Under the pieces are notes generated by a model, which saw nothing but the letters and a program-made list of their open reading frames with translations, was not told the DNA's origin and searched no databases. The translations under genes were made by a program, and so were the position numbers. A stretch of 22,477 bases of DNA from JBGOTP01 sp041476545. Lineage in GTDB: Bacteria > Acidobacteriota > Vicinamibacteria > Vicinamibacterales > CAVVIG01. The stretch covers positions 1-22,477 of the forward strand of contig JBGOTP010000033.1 of NCBI GenBank assembly GCA_041476545.1, read 5' to 3'. This document shows positions 1-7,254 of this stretch, one piece after another (position 1 is the first letter of the stretch; every line of letters begins with the position of its first letter).

Positions 1-1
1 C

Positions 2-142
2 GCCGGCATGAGGCCGATCCTGATCCCGGACGCCAGAGAACCGAGCGAAGAAATGCGGCGGGCCGCTCACGCCGTCGTCGAATCGCTGTCCGCGGCGCAA
101 GCTGTCATCGAGCGAATGATGGTGTCATCGCCGAGTTGTTGA
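2..142 (+). CDS. C-terminal end of a HAD-superfamily hydrolase (partial)
   Basis: An open frame enters from the left edge and ends at TGA 140-142, leaving 46 residues. The visible peptide starts AGMRPILIPDAREPS and continues with a helix containing AHAVVESLSAAQAVIERM. In HAD subfamily IA phosphatases (phosphoglycolate phosphatase and beta-phosphoglucomutase relatives) the last strand reads A-G-M-x-x-I-x-V-P-D and is followed by a 'xVxSLxEAxxxL' helix, which this matches well. The catalytic Asp motifs would lie upstream, outside the window, so substrate cannot be guessed. The stop is only 2 bases before the ATG of the DUF1697 gene, suggesting co-transcription. The family call rests on a short tail and is moderately sure. 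Confidence 0.6.
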   Translation, partial: AGMRPILIPDAREPSEEMRRAAHAVVESLSAAQAVIERMMVSSPSC

Positions 143-144
143 GC

Positions 145-687
145 ATGCCGACATGCGTCGCGCTGCTGCGGGGCATCAATGTTGGCGGCCACAAGCCGGT
201 GGCCATGGCCGACCTGCGCGCCGTTCTTGCCCGCCTGGGATTCGAGGATGCGCGGTCGTTGCTGCAAAGCGGGAATCTGGTGTTCCGAAGCGGCCCTCGA
301 TCGGCCGCGCAGCTGGAACGCTCGCTCGAGACGGAGGTCGCGAAGTGTCTGGCGATCGAGACCGACTTCTTCGTCCGCACCGCCGACGAGTGGAAGCGGA
401 TCGTGGCGCGGAATCCCTTCACGGCGGAAGCGCGCCGCGACCCCGGCCGCCTCGTTGTCGTCTTCCTGAAGGAGGCGCCCGCAGTCGAGGGCGTCGGGGT
501 GCTGCAGGCCGCTATCAAGGATCAAGAAATCGCCCGCGTGTCCGGCAAACAGCTCTACCTCGTCTATCCGAACGGCATCGGACGCTCGAAGCTCACGACT
601 GTCCTGATCGAACGAACCCTCCGTACTCGAGGCACCGCCCGCAACTGGAACACGATCCTCAAGCTGGCCGCTGCGGCCGGCGTGTAG
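145..687 (+). CDS. DUF1697 family protein
   Basis: The 180-residue product matches the DUF1697 family throughout. It has the N-terminal signature VALLRGINVGGHKPVAM, then LGFEDARSLLQSGNLVFRS, a central FFVRTADEWKRIVARNPF and the C-terminal RSKLTTVLIER...GTARNWNTI block. Family length is about 175-185 residues, so it is complete. The family is widespread and has no established biochemical role. ATG 145 is preferred over the in-frame TTG at 136 because family members begin within a few residues of the LLRGINVGG motif. No strong ribosome-binding site is visible; translation may be coupled to the HAD-type gene ending at 142. Confidence 0.92.
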   Translation: MPTCVALLRGINVGGHKPVAMADLRAVLARLGFEDARSLLQSGNLVFRSGPRSAAQLERSLETEVAKCLAIETDFFVRTADEWKRIVARNPFTAEARRDPGRLVVVFLKEAPAVEGVGVLQAAIKDQEIARVSGKQLYLVYPNGIGRSKLTTVLIERTLRTRGTARNWNTILKLAAAAGV

Positions 688-807
688 CTCGCGGGTCGGT
701 CGGGCGACCTGCAGTTCGATTCGCAAGTTGCGCACGCGTGCGAGGCCTTGCACGAATTCGTCGCCCGTCGTCTTGAAGCGCTGGCCGGTTCGAGGCAAGC
801 TCGGGAC

Positions 808-1368
808 ATGTGGACGCATTCATCCCGCCGGCACGTGCTGCTTCCTGTGAAGACGATCGAGCGCGCCGTTCTGAGGCTCCGCGGGCACAACGTGATGCTC
901 GATGCCGATCTCGCGGCACTGTATGAGGTGGATGTCAAGGTGCTCAACCAGGCGGTTCGGCGGAATCGAGCGCGCTTCCCGGCGGATTTCATGTTCCGTC
1001 TGACCGGCCGGGAAACCGAGTCTTTAAGGTCACAAATTGTGACCTTAAAGGGCCGGCGCGGCCAGCACCCCAAGTACCCGCCATACGCCTTTACGGAGCT
1101 GGGCGTGGCGATGTTATCGGGCGTCCTGCGCAGCTCGCGCGCCATCCGAGTGAACATTCAGATCATGCGCACCTTTGTCCGTCTGCGCCAGATGCTCGAG
1201 TCAAACACCCACCTTGCGAAAAAACTCGACGAGCTCGAGGAACGGTACGACATGCAGTTCAGGGAAGTCTTCCGGGTGATCCGGCAAATCATAGCGCCGC
1301 CTTCCTCGTCGAGGAAGCGGATCGGATTTCGATCGGAGCCCGCCGGCAGCGCACGCAGTAGCGCATAG
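808..1368 (+). CDS. ORF6N domain-containing (KilA-N-like) protein
   Basis: The 186-residue product carries an ORF6N domain at about residues 14-115. Visible marks are IERAVLRLRGHNVMLDADLA, ALYEVDVKVLNQAVRRNRAR, the LRSQIVTLKG segment and KYPPYAFTELGVAMLSGVL. A helical tail with LAKKLDELEERYDMQF follows. ORF6N domains occur in phage and mobile-element proteins and are thought to bind DNA; many chromosomal copies are stand-alone genes of unknown role. ATG 808 is used. GTG 847, closer to the domain, and TTG 748 are alternatives. The last 20 or so residues are Ser/Arg-rich and may be a poorly conserved tail. The gene contains a strong palindrome at 1022-1050. Confidence 0.85.
   Translation: MWTHSSRRHVLLPVKTIERAVLRLRGHNVMLDADLAALYEVDVKVLNQAVRRNRARFPADFMFRLTGRETESLRSQIVTLKGRRGQHPKYPPYAFTELGVAMLSGVLRSSRAIRVNIQIMRTFVRLRQMLESNTHLAKKLDELEERYDMQFREVFRVIRQIIAPPSSSRKRIGFRSEPAGSARSSA
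1022..1050. repeat. 29-base near-perfect palindrome inside the ORF6N gene
   Basis: Two 14-base arms, ctttaaggtcacaa and its exact reverse complement ttgtgaccttaaag, flank a single A. The core TCACAAATTGTGA is AT-rich in a GC-rich gene. In the reading frame it encodes SLRSQIVTLK, a segment conserved in ORF6N proteins, so the symmetry could be a by-product of protein constraint or a protein-binding site, possibly autoregulatory. Confidence 0.8.
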
Positions 1369-1440
1369 ACGGGCGCCACCACTCCGTGTCCCGTTGCGAT
1401 CGGGCGCCTGCAGTAAGCTATGGCAACCGAGGGAGGTGCC

Positions 1441-1812
1441 ATGGGAATCCTTGTAGGAACGGCGATTCTTCTGGCCGGCTACGCGGCCTGGGGAATCGGC
1501 CTGCACGCGAACGCGGTGACGCCGCTTGCCGACTCTTTGTTTCTGTTCGTACCTGCCATCGCCGGGTTTGCCTCATCGTGGTTGACGCCTCGGAACCGGC
1601 TGGCCCCTGGCGTCATCCTCGCGATTCCCGCCGCCTGCTTCGCCGCCGCCGTCAACGTCGCATTGCAGATGACCGGACGTGATGTCGGCTTCTACTCAGG
1701 GGTGTCCGGGGCGCTGCGCGTCGCGGCGTACACGCTCCTGTCGGCGGGTTTGTTCTGTGCGGTCGGCGGCCTCCTTGCCGTCATCGCGAGGCGCGCGACC
1801 GGGGACGTGTAG
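1441..1812 (+). CDS. Small hypothetical integral membrane protein
   Basis: The product has 123 residues and four predicted hydrophobic helices: about 2-22 (ILVGTAILLAGYAAWGIGL), 29-46, 57-76 (GVILAIPAACFAAAVNVAL) and 90-116. It ends in a short basic tail, ARRATGDV. I do not recognise the family. ATG 1441 is chosen over ATG 1420 because a clear Shine-Dalgarno sequence, GGGAGGTG, lies directly before it. The gene runs convergent to the penicillin-acylase gene, with 6 bases between their stop codons. Inner-membrane location is inferred from hydropathy only. Confidence 0.7.
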   Translation: MGILVGTAILLAGYAAWGIGLHANAVTPLADSLFLFVPAIAGFASSWLTPRNRLAPGVILAIPAACFAAAVNVALQMTGRDVGFYSGVSGALRVAAYTLLSAGLFCAVGGLLAVIARRATGDV

Positions 1813-1818
1813 CCGCAG

Positions 1819-4344
1819 CTATCGCGGCACGAGCCGCAGGTGTCCGATCGCGCCCTGCTCGATCCGCACGCGCTCCATTCTCATCGGCAGATGCCGCACA
1901 TCGTGCCAGTTCTTCATCTCGTCGTCGTAATGGGGGGAGAGGAAGTGGCCGGATTGCCCCATTGAGGCAAGGTAGCGGCTGTCATTGGCAGGCGACAAAT
2001 CGACGATCTGACGATAGCCCGGGATTTCCCGCTGCTCGAACGGATGAGCGACGTCAACCGCGCCGACGTTGACGGTGCTCCAATCGCCGCGATTGGGAAT
2101 GTGTCGGCTGAGCAGCCAGTGAAGCACGGGAACAGTGTCGAGACCCTGGTGTGGAAACACCGCAGGGTGAACGTCCTCCCATCGCCAGCGCGCCATGTCG
2201 CCCTTCAGCTCCCGCGCGAGCCGGTTTACCCCATCGTGCAGGGCAACCGTCACGAGTTCGTCGCACGTCTTGCGGGTGGGTGCGTGACCGCAGAAACCAC
2301 TCGACCCCGTGGCGAGGGCGTTCATGACGAAGCGCGTGATGAAGGTGAAGCGTCGTTCGTAGGTGGCGGTGACATCCGGTCCCAGCTCGCCTCCGACGAG
2401 CGCCGGCGCAAGCCCAAGGAACCACGCTTCGAACAGTGCGGGCGCCGCGCTGTCGCTTCCCGCATCGAATTTCCACTGGCGCAGCAGGTCGACCGCCTGC
2501 GTGTCCTGCGGGCTCTCGGGATGGACGTGCTCCAGCAGGCGCGGTAACAGGGTCTGCGCGTGGAGCGAGAACGTGTCGGACTGAATCGCGCGAAAGTCAT
2601 CGGGCGTCAATCCGGTCTTCTGCCTGATCTTCTGATTGACCAGATCAGTGATGCGCTGAGCGCGGTACGGCTCGTGGTACTCGAACCCGAGCGCGTACTT
2701 GTATCCGGGCGGCACGGGACGGTTGTTGGCTGTCACGATGAAATGAGACGACGGGTCGTAGCTGTGCGGGAGCTCGTCGAACGGAATCCAGCCGGCCCAC
2801 TCCATGGCGCCGCTCCAGCCATCCGCGGGCAGCAGGCCGGCGCCGCCCGCGCGAATCGGAATGTGGCCGGGCGCGTAGTACCCGATATGGCCGTCGACGT
2901 CCGCGTACACGAAGTTCTGAGACGGGACCACGAAGTCGCGCAGTGCCGCGGTGAAGTCGGTCCAGTTGTGCGCGTCGTTCACACGCAAGAACGCCACGAT
3001 CGTGCGGTCATCGTCGTCGAGCGCTGACCAGCGAAACGCGAGCGGTTCGAGTACGGCCTTCGGATCCGTGGGGTTCCCGTTGTTGGCGTTGATGGCGTCG
3101 GACACGAGTGGACCGTGCCGCGAGATGCGCACGTCGACGTTCACAGCGGCTGCACCCTTCACCCCGATGGTTTCCGTGATGAGGCGAAGCGGCTCCATGA
3201 TGCCCTTGAACTCCGCGCTTCTGCCCGAGGGATCGAGCCGTTCCCGATACAAATCTTCGACATCGGCGAACATGTTCGTTTCACCCCAGGCGATGAAACG
3301 GTTTCGGCCGATGGCCACCGCGGGCGCGCCTGGCAGCGTGGCCCCGATGACGTCGAAGTCGCCGGCGGTCATGTGCGCGAGGTACCAGAGCGACGGTACC
3401 TGAGTGCCCAGGTGGGGATCATTGGCGAGGAGCGGCTTGCCGCTCGCGGTGAGTGTGCCGTCCACGACCCAGTTGTTGGAACCGAGTCCCTCGGTCGCGC
3501 CTCCGCCGCCGAGCAGGAGACGCCCCACGGCCGGATCGGCGGCTGCGAGCGTGCGTGAGAATGCAGCGGCGTAGGATGCGGTGGATTCGTTGTAGTGCAG
3601 GGCTTTAGCCCTGCCCGTGCCGGAGTCGAGGCGTGCCAGGGCAGGGCTGAAGCCCTGCACTACACCTTCAGGAGAAGCCGAGAGAATATTCAGGCCATTC
3701 GGGGGATACGGCGGGAGTAGTTCGTTCATGCGATCCACGCCGACGTGGGCGACGATGTCTTGTCGGAGCAGTTCGGTGGAGTAGTTCGCGCTCAGGTCCC
3801 ACGCCATCATCTTCACCCACACGAGGACGTCCGGTCCGCTCCACGGTTCCGGTTCGAACCGCAGGAGGAGGAACTCCGGCGGCAGAAGACCCCGCCGATG
3901 CGATGCAATGAAGGCGTTGACGCCTGCGACGTACGCGTCGATTTGTTCACGGGTGTCCCGCGGAAGCCGGTCCCATGCGGTCCGCGCCGCCCGGCCGAAG
4001 CCGACCGTTCGGAGAAACCGATCCTGCTTGAGCGTGGCATCACCGAAGATCTCCGACAAACGACCCTGGCCGATCCGGCGCTGGAATTCCATCTGCCACA
4101 GGCGATCCTGAGCGTGGACGTATCCCAGACCGTAGAGCGCGTCGAGCCTGGTCGAGGCGAAGATGTGGGGAATGGCATCGGCATCGCGGATGATCTCAAT
4201 CGCTCCGGAAATGCCGGCGACCTCGATCGTGCCATCGACGGCCGGCAGCGAGCGCCGCAGATAGGAGTACCCGCCCACGAATATGATGGCGATGAGCAGC
4301 AGGACTCCCAGGACGATCGTTCTGACGTTGACGCGCGGGCGCAC
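1819..4344 (-). CDS. Penicillin acylase family (Ntn hydrolase) protein
   Basis: The 841-residue product belongs to the penicillin G acylase/cephalosporin acylase family (peptidase family S45), secreted or periplasmic amidohydrolases that self-cleave into alpha and beta chains. An N-terminal helix (about 9-24, TIVLGVLLLIAIIFVGG) serves as signal or anchor. The alpha-chain marks are IIRDADAIPHIFA and LGYVHAQDRLWQMEF. The catalytic nucleophile is Ser289 in GLGSNNWVV, followed by LLANDPHLG; a later NNRPVPPGY supplies the usual oxyanion Asn region. GTG 4344 is chosen because it begins just before the hydrophobic helix; the frame stays open further upstream, but that stretch is repeat-derived. Substrate is unknown; members act on N-acyl homoserine lactones, beta-lactams or other amides. 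A palindromic element at 3591-3664 inserts about 25 residues (228-252), shortly before the processing site. Confidence 0.9.
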   Translation of the reverse strand: MRPRVNVRTIVLGVLLLIAIIFVGGYSYLRRSLPAVDGTIEVAGISGAIEIIRDADAIPHIFASTRLDALYGLGYVHAQDRLWQMEFQRRIGQGRLSEIFGDATLKQDRFLRTVGFGRAARTAWDRLPRDTREQIDAYVAGVNAFIASHRRGLLPPEFLLLRFEPEPWSGPDVLVWVKMMAWDLSANYSTELLRQDIVAHVGVDRMNELLPPYPPNGLNILSASPEGVVQGFSPALARLDSGTGRAKALHYNESTASYAAAFSRTLAAADPAVGRLLLGGGGATEGLGSNNWVVDGTLTASGKPLLANDPHLGTQVPSLWYLAHMTAGDFDVIGATLPGAPAVAIGRNRFIAWGETNMFADVEDLYRERLDPSGRSAEFKGIMEPLRLITETIGVKGAAAVNVDVRISRHGPLVSDAINANNGNPTDPKAVLEPLAFRWSALDDDDRTIVAFLRVNDAHNWTDFTAALRDFVVPSQNFVYADVDGHIGYYAPGHIPIRAGGAGLLPADGWSGAMEWAGWIPFDELPHSYDPSSHFIVTANNRPVPPGYKYALGFEYHEPYRAQRITDLVNQKIRQKTGLTPDDFRAIQSDTFSLHAQTLLPRLLEHVHPESPQDTQAVDLLRQWKFDAGSDSAAPALFEAWFLGLAPALVGGELGPDVTATYERRFTFITRFVMNALATGSSGFCGHAPTRKTCDELVTVALHDGVNRLARELKGDMARWRWEDVHPAVFPHQGLDTVPVLHWLLSRHIPNRGDWSTVNVGAVDVAHPFEQREIPGYRQIVDLSPANDSRYLASMGQSGHFLSPHYDDEMKNWHDVRHLPMRMERVRIEQGAIGHLRLVPR
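3591..3664. repeat. Palindromic interspersed element inside the penicillin acylase gene
   Basis: Two 25-base arms (3591-3615 and 3640-3664) are inverted copies with one mismatch, separated by 24 bases. Each arm is itself a hairpin, GCAGGGCT-TT-AGCCCTGC on the left and GCAGGGCT-GA-AGCCCTGC on the right, and the outer ends read TGTAGTGCAG/CTGCACTACA. On the minus strand it is read through in frame as VVQGFSPALARL...GRAKALHYN. A shorter relative lies in truA at 13173-13196. The nested inverted structure is that of a REP/BIME-like element. Confidence 0.85.
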
Positions 4345-4392
4345 GGAAGCATCATATACATTGCTACATTGCCGCGTGAAGAGTGCGGAAGT

Positions 4393-4448
4393 GCCGAAAG
4401 CGGAAAGCGGAAAGCCGAAAGCCAAAAGCCGATAGCCGAGAGCCGAAA
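4393..4448 (+). repeat. Eight tandem heptamers (GCCGAAA type) abutting a start codon
   Basis: Eight contiguous 7-base units read gccgaaa, gcggaaa, gcggaaa, gccgaaa, gccaaaa, gccgata, gccgaga, gccgaaa. The final A is the A of the ATG that opens the TIGR02757 gene. The tract occupies much of the 103-base gap between two divergent genes, so it also lies in the promoter region of the penicillin-acylase gene. Similar heptamers occur at 7255-7345 and 15482-15509. Confidence 0.85.
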
Positions 4449-5341
4449 TGCCGATTGCAGACTTGAGGAATGCGCTCGACCAGCAGTACGCCGGGTTCAA
4501 CGACGCGGATTCGGCGACCGATCCCATTCACATCGTCCGCCGTTTCGATCGGCCTGACGATCGCGAAATCGTGGGCTTCTGTGCGGCGGCGCTGGCCTTC
4601 GGGCGGGTGGCGAGCGTGCTGCAATCCATTGAGCGGCTGCTCGCGGTCATGGGCGATCGCCCGGCGGCCTACACGCGGGCGTTCGAGCCGCGGCGCGACG
4701 GCGGCGCATTCAGCACGCTGGTGCATCGCTGGATTCGCGGCGCCGACCTGGTGGCGCTCATCTGGCTGCTCAAGCAGATGCTCGATCGGTCGAATTCGAT
4801 TGAAGGGTTCTTCGTCAGCGGCTACGACGAGGCGGCGGACGACATTGGACCGGCCCTCGACAGCTTTTCAACCCGCGCGCTCGCGCTCGACCTGCGCGCC
4901 GCCTACGGACGGATGCCGCGCCGGCCGGGCGTCGGCTCGTTCTTTCCGCGGCCCTCCGCCGGCAGCGCCTGCAAACGACTCAACCTGTTCCTGCGCTGGA
5001 TGATTCGCCGCGACGCGCTCGACCTGGGGGTCTGGACGCGCGTGTCGCCCGCCAAGCTCATCGTTCCGCTCGACACGCACGTGATCCGCGTGGGCCGGTG
5101 TCTGCAGCTGACGCGCTACACGAGCCCTGGCTGGGCGATGGCGCGGGACATTACGGCGTCGCTGCGCCGCCTCGATCCCGACGATCCGGTCAGGTACGAC
5201 TTCTCACTGTGCCATCTCGGGATGATGAACGCCTGCGGCTTCAGTCGTCCGCAGAAAGATTCGCAGTGTCCGCTGCGTGGGGTCTGCCGGCCACGCGCGC
5301 GTACACGGCGGCCGTCCCGGCCACCATCTTCTCGACGGTGA
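4448..5341 (+). CDS. TIGR02757 (DUF2400) family protein
   Basis: The 297-residue product matches the uncharacterised TIGR02757 family. Motifs in order are DPIHIVRRF near residue 20, EIVGFCAAALAFGRV near 40, then CKRLNLFLRWMIRRDALDLG, VSPAKLIVPLDTHVIRVGR near 200 and a Cys-containing C-terminus. The FLRWM-R-D-x-x-DLG-W and PLDTH motifs are the family hallmark. Four cysteines, C255, C263, C274 and C280, are spaced roughly like the iron-sulphur loop of endonuclease III, to whose helix-hairpin-helix fold the family may be related; that link is inference. The start is ATG 4448; no Shine-Dalgarno is visible because the heptamer repeat runs into the start codon. The last 101 bases overlap the convergent glycosyltransferase gene, and the Arg/Pro/Ser-rich last 15-18 residues may be read-through. 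Confidence 0.88.
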   Translation: MPIADLRNALDQQYAGFNDADSATDPIHIVRRFDRPDDREIVGFCAAALAFGRVASVLQSIERLLAVMGDRPAAYTRAFEPRRDGGAFSTLVHRWIRGADLVALIWLLKQMLDRSNSIEGFFVSGYDEAADDIGPALDSFSTRALALDLRAAYGRMPRRPGVGSFFPRPSAGSACKRLNLFLRWMIRRDALDLGVWTRVSPAKLIVPLDTHVIRVGRCLQLTRYTSPGWAMARDITASLRRLDPDDPVRYDFSLCHLGMMNACGFSRPQKDSQCPLRGVCRPRARTRRPSRPPSSRR

Positions 5342-6389
5342 AGCGCTCGCGCAGCCTGGTCAGCCCCGCCTCGCCCATCCGCTGCCGCAGACGCTCGTCG
5401 CCGAGCAGCCGCACCAGGGCTTGAGCCATCGCGTGGTGGTCGCGCGGCGCCACCAGCAGTCCGTTGACGCCATCGTCCACGACTTCGGGAATGCCGCCGG
5501 CGGATGTGGCCACGATCGGCTTTGAGCAGGCCATCGCATCCAGGAGCGACGTGCCAAGGCCCTCGGTGACCGAACTCATCGCGAAAATGTCGAATCCCTT
5601 GAGACACCCGAGCACGTCGGTGCGGAACCCGGGAAGGAGGACGTGTTTCTCGAGGTGGTAGTCACGCACCTGGCGTTCGAGGTGCTCCCGCAGCTCGCCC
5701 TCGCCGAGAATCACGAAGCGCGCGTCGGGGATCTGCTGGACGACGAGATGCGCGGCTTCGACCAGATGCCGCTGGCCCTTGTGCGGCACGAGGGCGGCGA
5801 TGTTGCCCACGACGGGAGCGCCGTGAGGAAGCCAGAACGCCTCGTGCACATTGACGGCGGGCGTGGCCAGCACATGATCGAGATCGATCCCTTCATGCAC
5901 CGTGACCGTCCGCTCTGCGGGCACACCGTCCGCCAGCAGCATCTGGCGGATCGCGTCCGACGCCGCAATGAAGCAGTCCACCAGCCGGTGTTTCCAGCGC
6001 GAGAAGGAATTCCTGCTCAAGTGAAAGTCGACGCGCCGCGACACCACGAACGCCGGTCCGGTGCTCCCGTGGGAGCGCAAAGACGATGCCGCAAAGGACA
6101 GCGCGAGCGATGCCATGGCAATGCCATGCGGATCGTGCGCGTGAATCACGTCCGGCAGGAGACGTTTGATCACGCGGGACAGCTTCCACGCGGCTGAGAG
6201 ATCCATCTCCGACGTCGGGGCGATGGGAATCAGGTCGAGTCCCTCCGCGGCGCGACGACGCAACTCGCCATCGGGATGCGCGACGAGCGCCGCGCGCTGC
6301 CCGATTTCGCGCAGGCCGTTGACGGTCAGCAGCACCTGGTTCTGGCCGCCGCGCCACGTGCGAGCGGTGTCGATGTGGAGCGAGAACAT
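5241..6389 (-). CDS. Glycosyltransferase family 4 (GT-B fold)
   Basis: The 382-residue product is a GT4-type sugar transferase. The N-terminal domain starts MFSLHIDTARTWRGGQNQV, where the GGQ loop is the usual acceptor/phosphate site. VIHAHDPHG follows near residue 90. The C-terminal donor domain has VVGNIAALVPHKGQRHLVEA and the E-x7-E region TEGLGTSLLDAMACSKPIVA, then SAGGIPEVVDDGVNGLLV. These enzymes use nucleotide sugars to build LPS or capsule at the inner-membrane face. ATG 6389 is preferred over GTG 6410, which lies in a repeat. The upstream family 2 transferase suggests a shared LPS-core or glycan pathway. Donor and acceptor cannot be read from the sequence. Confidence 0.88.
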   Translation of the reverse strand: MFSLHIDTARTWRGGQNQVLLTVNGLREIGQRAALVAHPDGELRRRAAEGLDLIPIAPTSEMDLSAAWKLSRVIKRLLPDVIHAHDPHGIAMASLALSFAASSLRSHGSTGPAFVVSRRVDFHLSRNSFSRWKHRLVDCFIAASDAIRQMLLADGVPAERTVTVHEGIDLDHVLATPAVNVHEAFWLPHGAPVVGNIAALVPHKGQRHLVEAAHLVVQQIPDARFVILGEGELREHLERQVRDYHLEKHVLLPGFRTDVLGCLKGFDIFAMSSVTEGLGTSLLDAMACSKPIVATSAGGIPEVVDDGVNGLLVAPRDHHAMAQALVRLLGDERLRQRMGEAGLTRLRERFTVEKMVAGTAAVYARVAGRPHAADTANLSADD

Positions 6390-6407
6390 CGTTCCAGGCC
6401 GGTCTAT

Positions 6408-6431
6408 CACGAAGCCGCGAAGGCCACGAAG
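6408..6431 (+). repeat. CACGAAG-type short repeat between the glycosyltransferase genes
   Basis: Three spaced copies of a CACGAAG/CGCGAAG motif (cacgaag, cgcgaag, cacgaag) lie between the family 2 and family 4 glycosyltransferase genes. Related motifs occur at 12459-12572, 18039-18072 and 20439-20468. Confidence 0.6.
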
Positions 6432-6438
6432 ATCATAT

Positions 6439-7218
6439 TCATTTCATGTTCGTGTCGTCACGATTCACGGACGCGCGGGACTGCATCTCCCACAGCTTCG
6501 CGAGCTTCAGAAACGCGTAGAATGCGTTCATCGCCGAGATGATCAAGCCTGGAACGCCGTCGCGGAACCCGCCTCGGACGATGTAGTTGCGCAGAAATGT
6601 CAGGCGCGGATACGCGAAGCACTGCACCAGATTCGTGCGGCGTCCGCTCTCGTGCATCTGCCGCGCGGCGTCGCTCGTGTAGCGGTCGATGGTCTCGAGG
6701 TGATCGGCGATGTCCCGATAGGGAAAATGCTGAAGGTCTCCCCGCAACTCGCCAATGGTTCCGTCAACGGTCAAGCCCTCGTGGACGTACTGGCCGGTCC
6801 ACCGGGCGGCGCGACGGTCGTACAGCCGCAGCTGATGATCGGGATACCAGTCGGTCGTCCGGATCCAGCGCCCGAGGTGCCACGACACCCGAGGAAAGCG
6901 GAACGCCGCGTGTGACAGTGGTTGCGCGAGCACCGCCTTGATCTGGTCCGCAAGGGCCGGCGTGACCCTTTCATCCGCGTCGAGAGAGAGGATCCAGTCG
7001 TGGGCCGCCAGGGACGCGGCGTAGTTCTTCTGGTCGACGTATCCGGGCCACGCCCGCACGACCACGCGATCGGTGAACTGCCGCGAGATGGCGACGGTCG
7101 TGTCGGTACTCTCCGAGTCGACAACGATGATTTCGTCGGCCCATGCGACCGACTGCAGGGCATCCCCGATGTCTGCGGCTTCGTTCCTGGTGATGACCGT
7201 GACCGAGAGCTTCGACAC
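6439..7218 (-). CDS. Glycosyltransferase family 2 (WaaE/KdtX-like)
   Basis: The 259-residue product is a GT-A family 2 transferase. It starts SKLSVTVITRNEAADIGDAL with ADEIIVVDSESTDTT after it, then GYVDQKNYAASLAAHDWILS and the metal-binding LSLDADERVTPAL. Downstream come the acceptor motifs WYPDHQLRLYDRRAARW and VHEGLTVDG, and a C-terminal amphipathic or membrane-associated helix near FLRNYIVRGG. This pattern is that of the WaaE/KdtX group, which adds sugars to the LPS inner core, so a similar role is likely but unproven. GTG 7218 is chosen because it begins right before the first beta strand; the frame remains open upstream only through heptamer-repeat DNA. It lies between the STAS-like and GT4 genes on the same strand. 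Confidence 0.88.
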   Translation of the reverse strand: MSKLSVTVITRNEAADIGDALQSVAWADEIIVVDSESTDTTVAISRQFTDRVVVRAWPGYVDQKNYAASLAAHDWILSLDADERVTPALADQIKAVLAQPLSHAAFRFPRVSWHLGRWIRTTDWYPDHQLRLYDRRAARWTGQYVHEGLTVDGTIGELRGDLQHFPYRDIADHLETIDRYTSDAARQMHESGRRTNLVQCFAYPRLTFLRNYIVRGGFRDGVPGLIISAMNAFYAFLKLAKLWEMQSRASVNRDDTNMK

Positions 7219-7254
7219 TCGGGGGAGTCTAACAGACGGGGGCTGGAGGCTAGA

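Noticed and set aside
67..819. 250-codon minus-strand frame opposite the DUF1697 gene
   Set aside because: The plus-strand DUF1697 match is clear and complete; the antisense peptide has no recognisable family and is explained by GC-rich shadow coding.
1029..1043. TCACAAATTGTGA core as a CRP-type binding site
   Set aside because: The half-sites are in the opposite order (TCACA then TGTGA) to the CRP consensus TGTGA-N6-TCACA, and the location is intragenic.
3591..3664. Interpretation of the nested inverted repeat as a CRISPR array or transcription terminator
   Set aside because: There are only two inverted copies and no repeated spacer pattern. It lies within an intact gene with no T-run, so neither explanation fits.
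4345..4527. N-terminal extension of the penicillin acylase frame
   Set aside because: It is the translation of heptamer repeats and crosses the divergent gene's start; GTG 4344 next to the signal helix is more credible.
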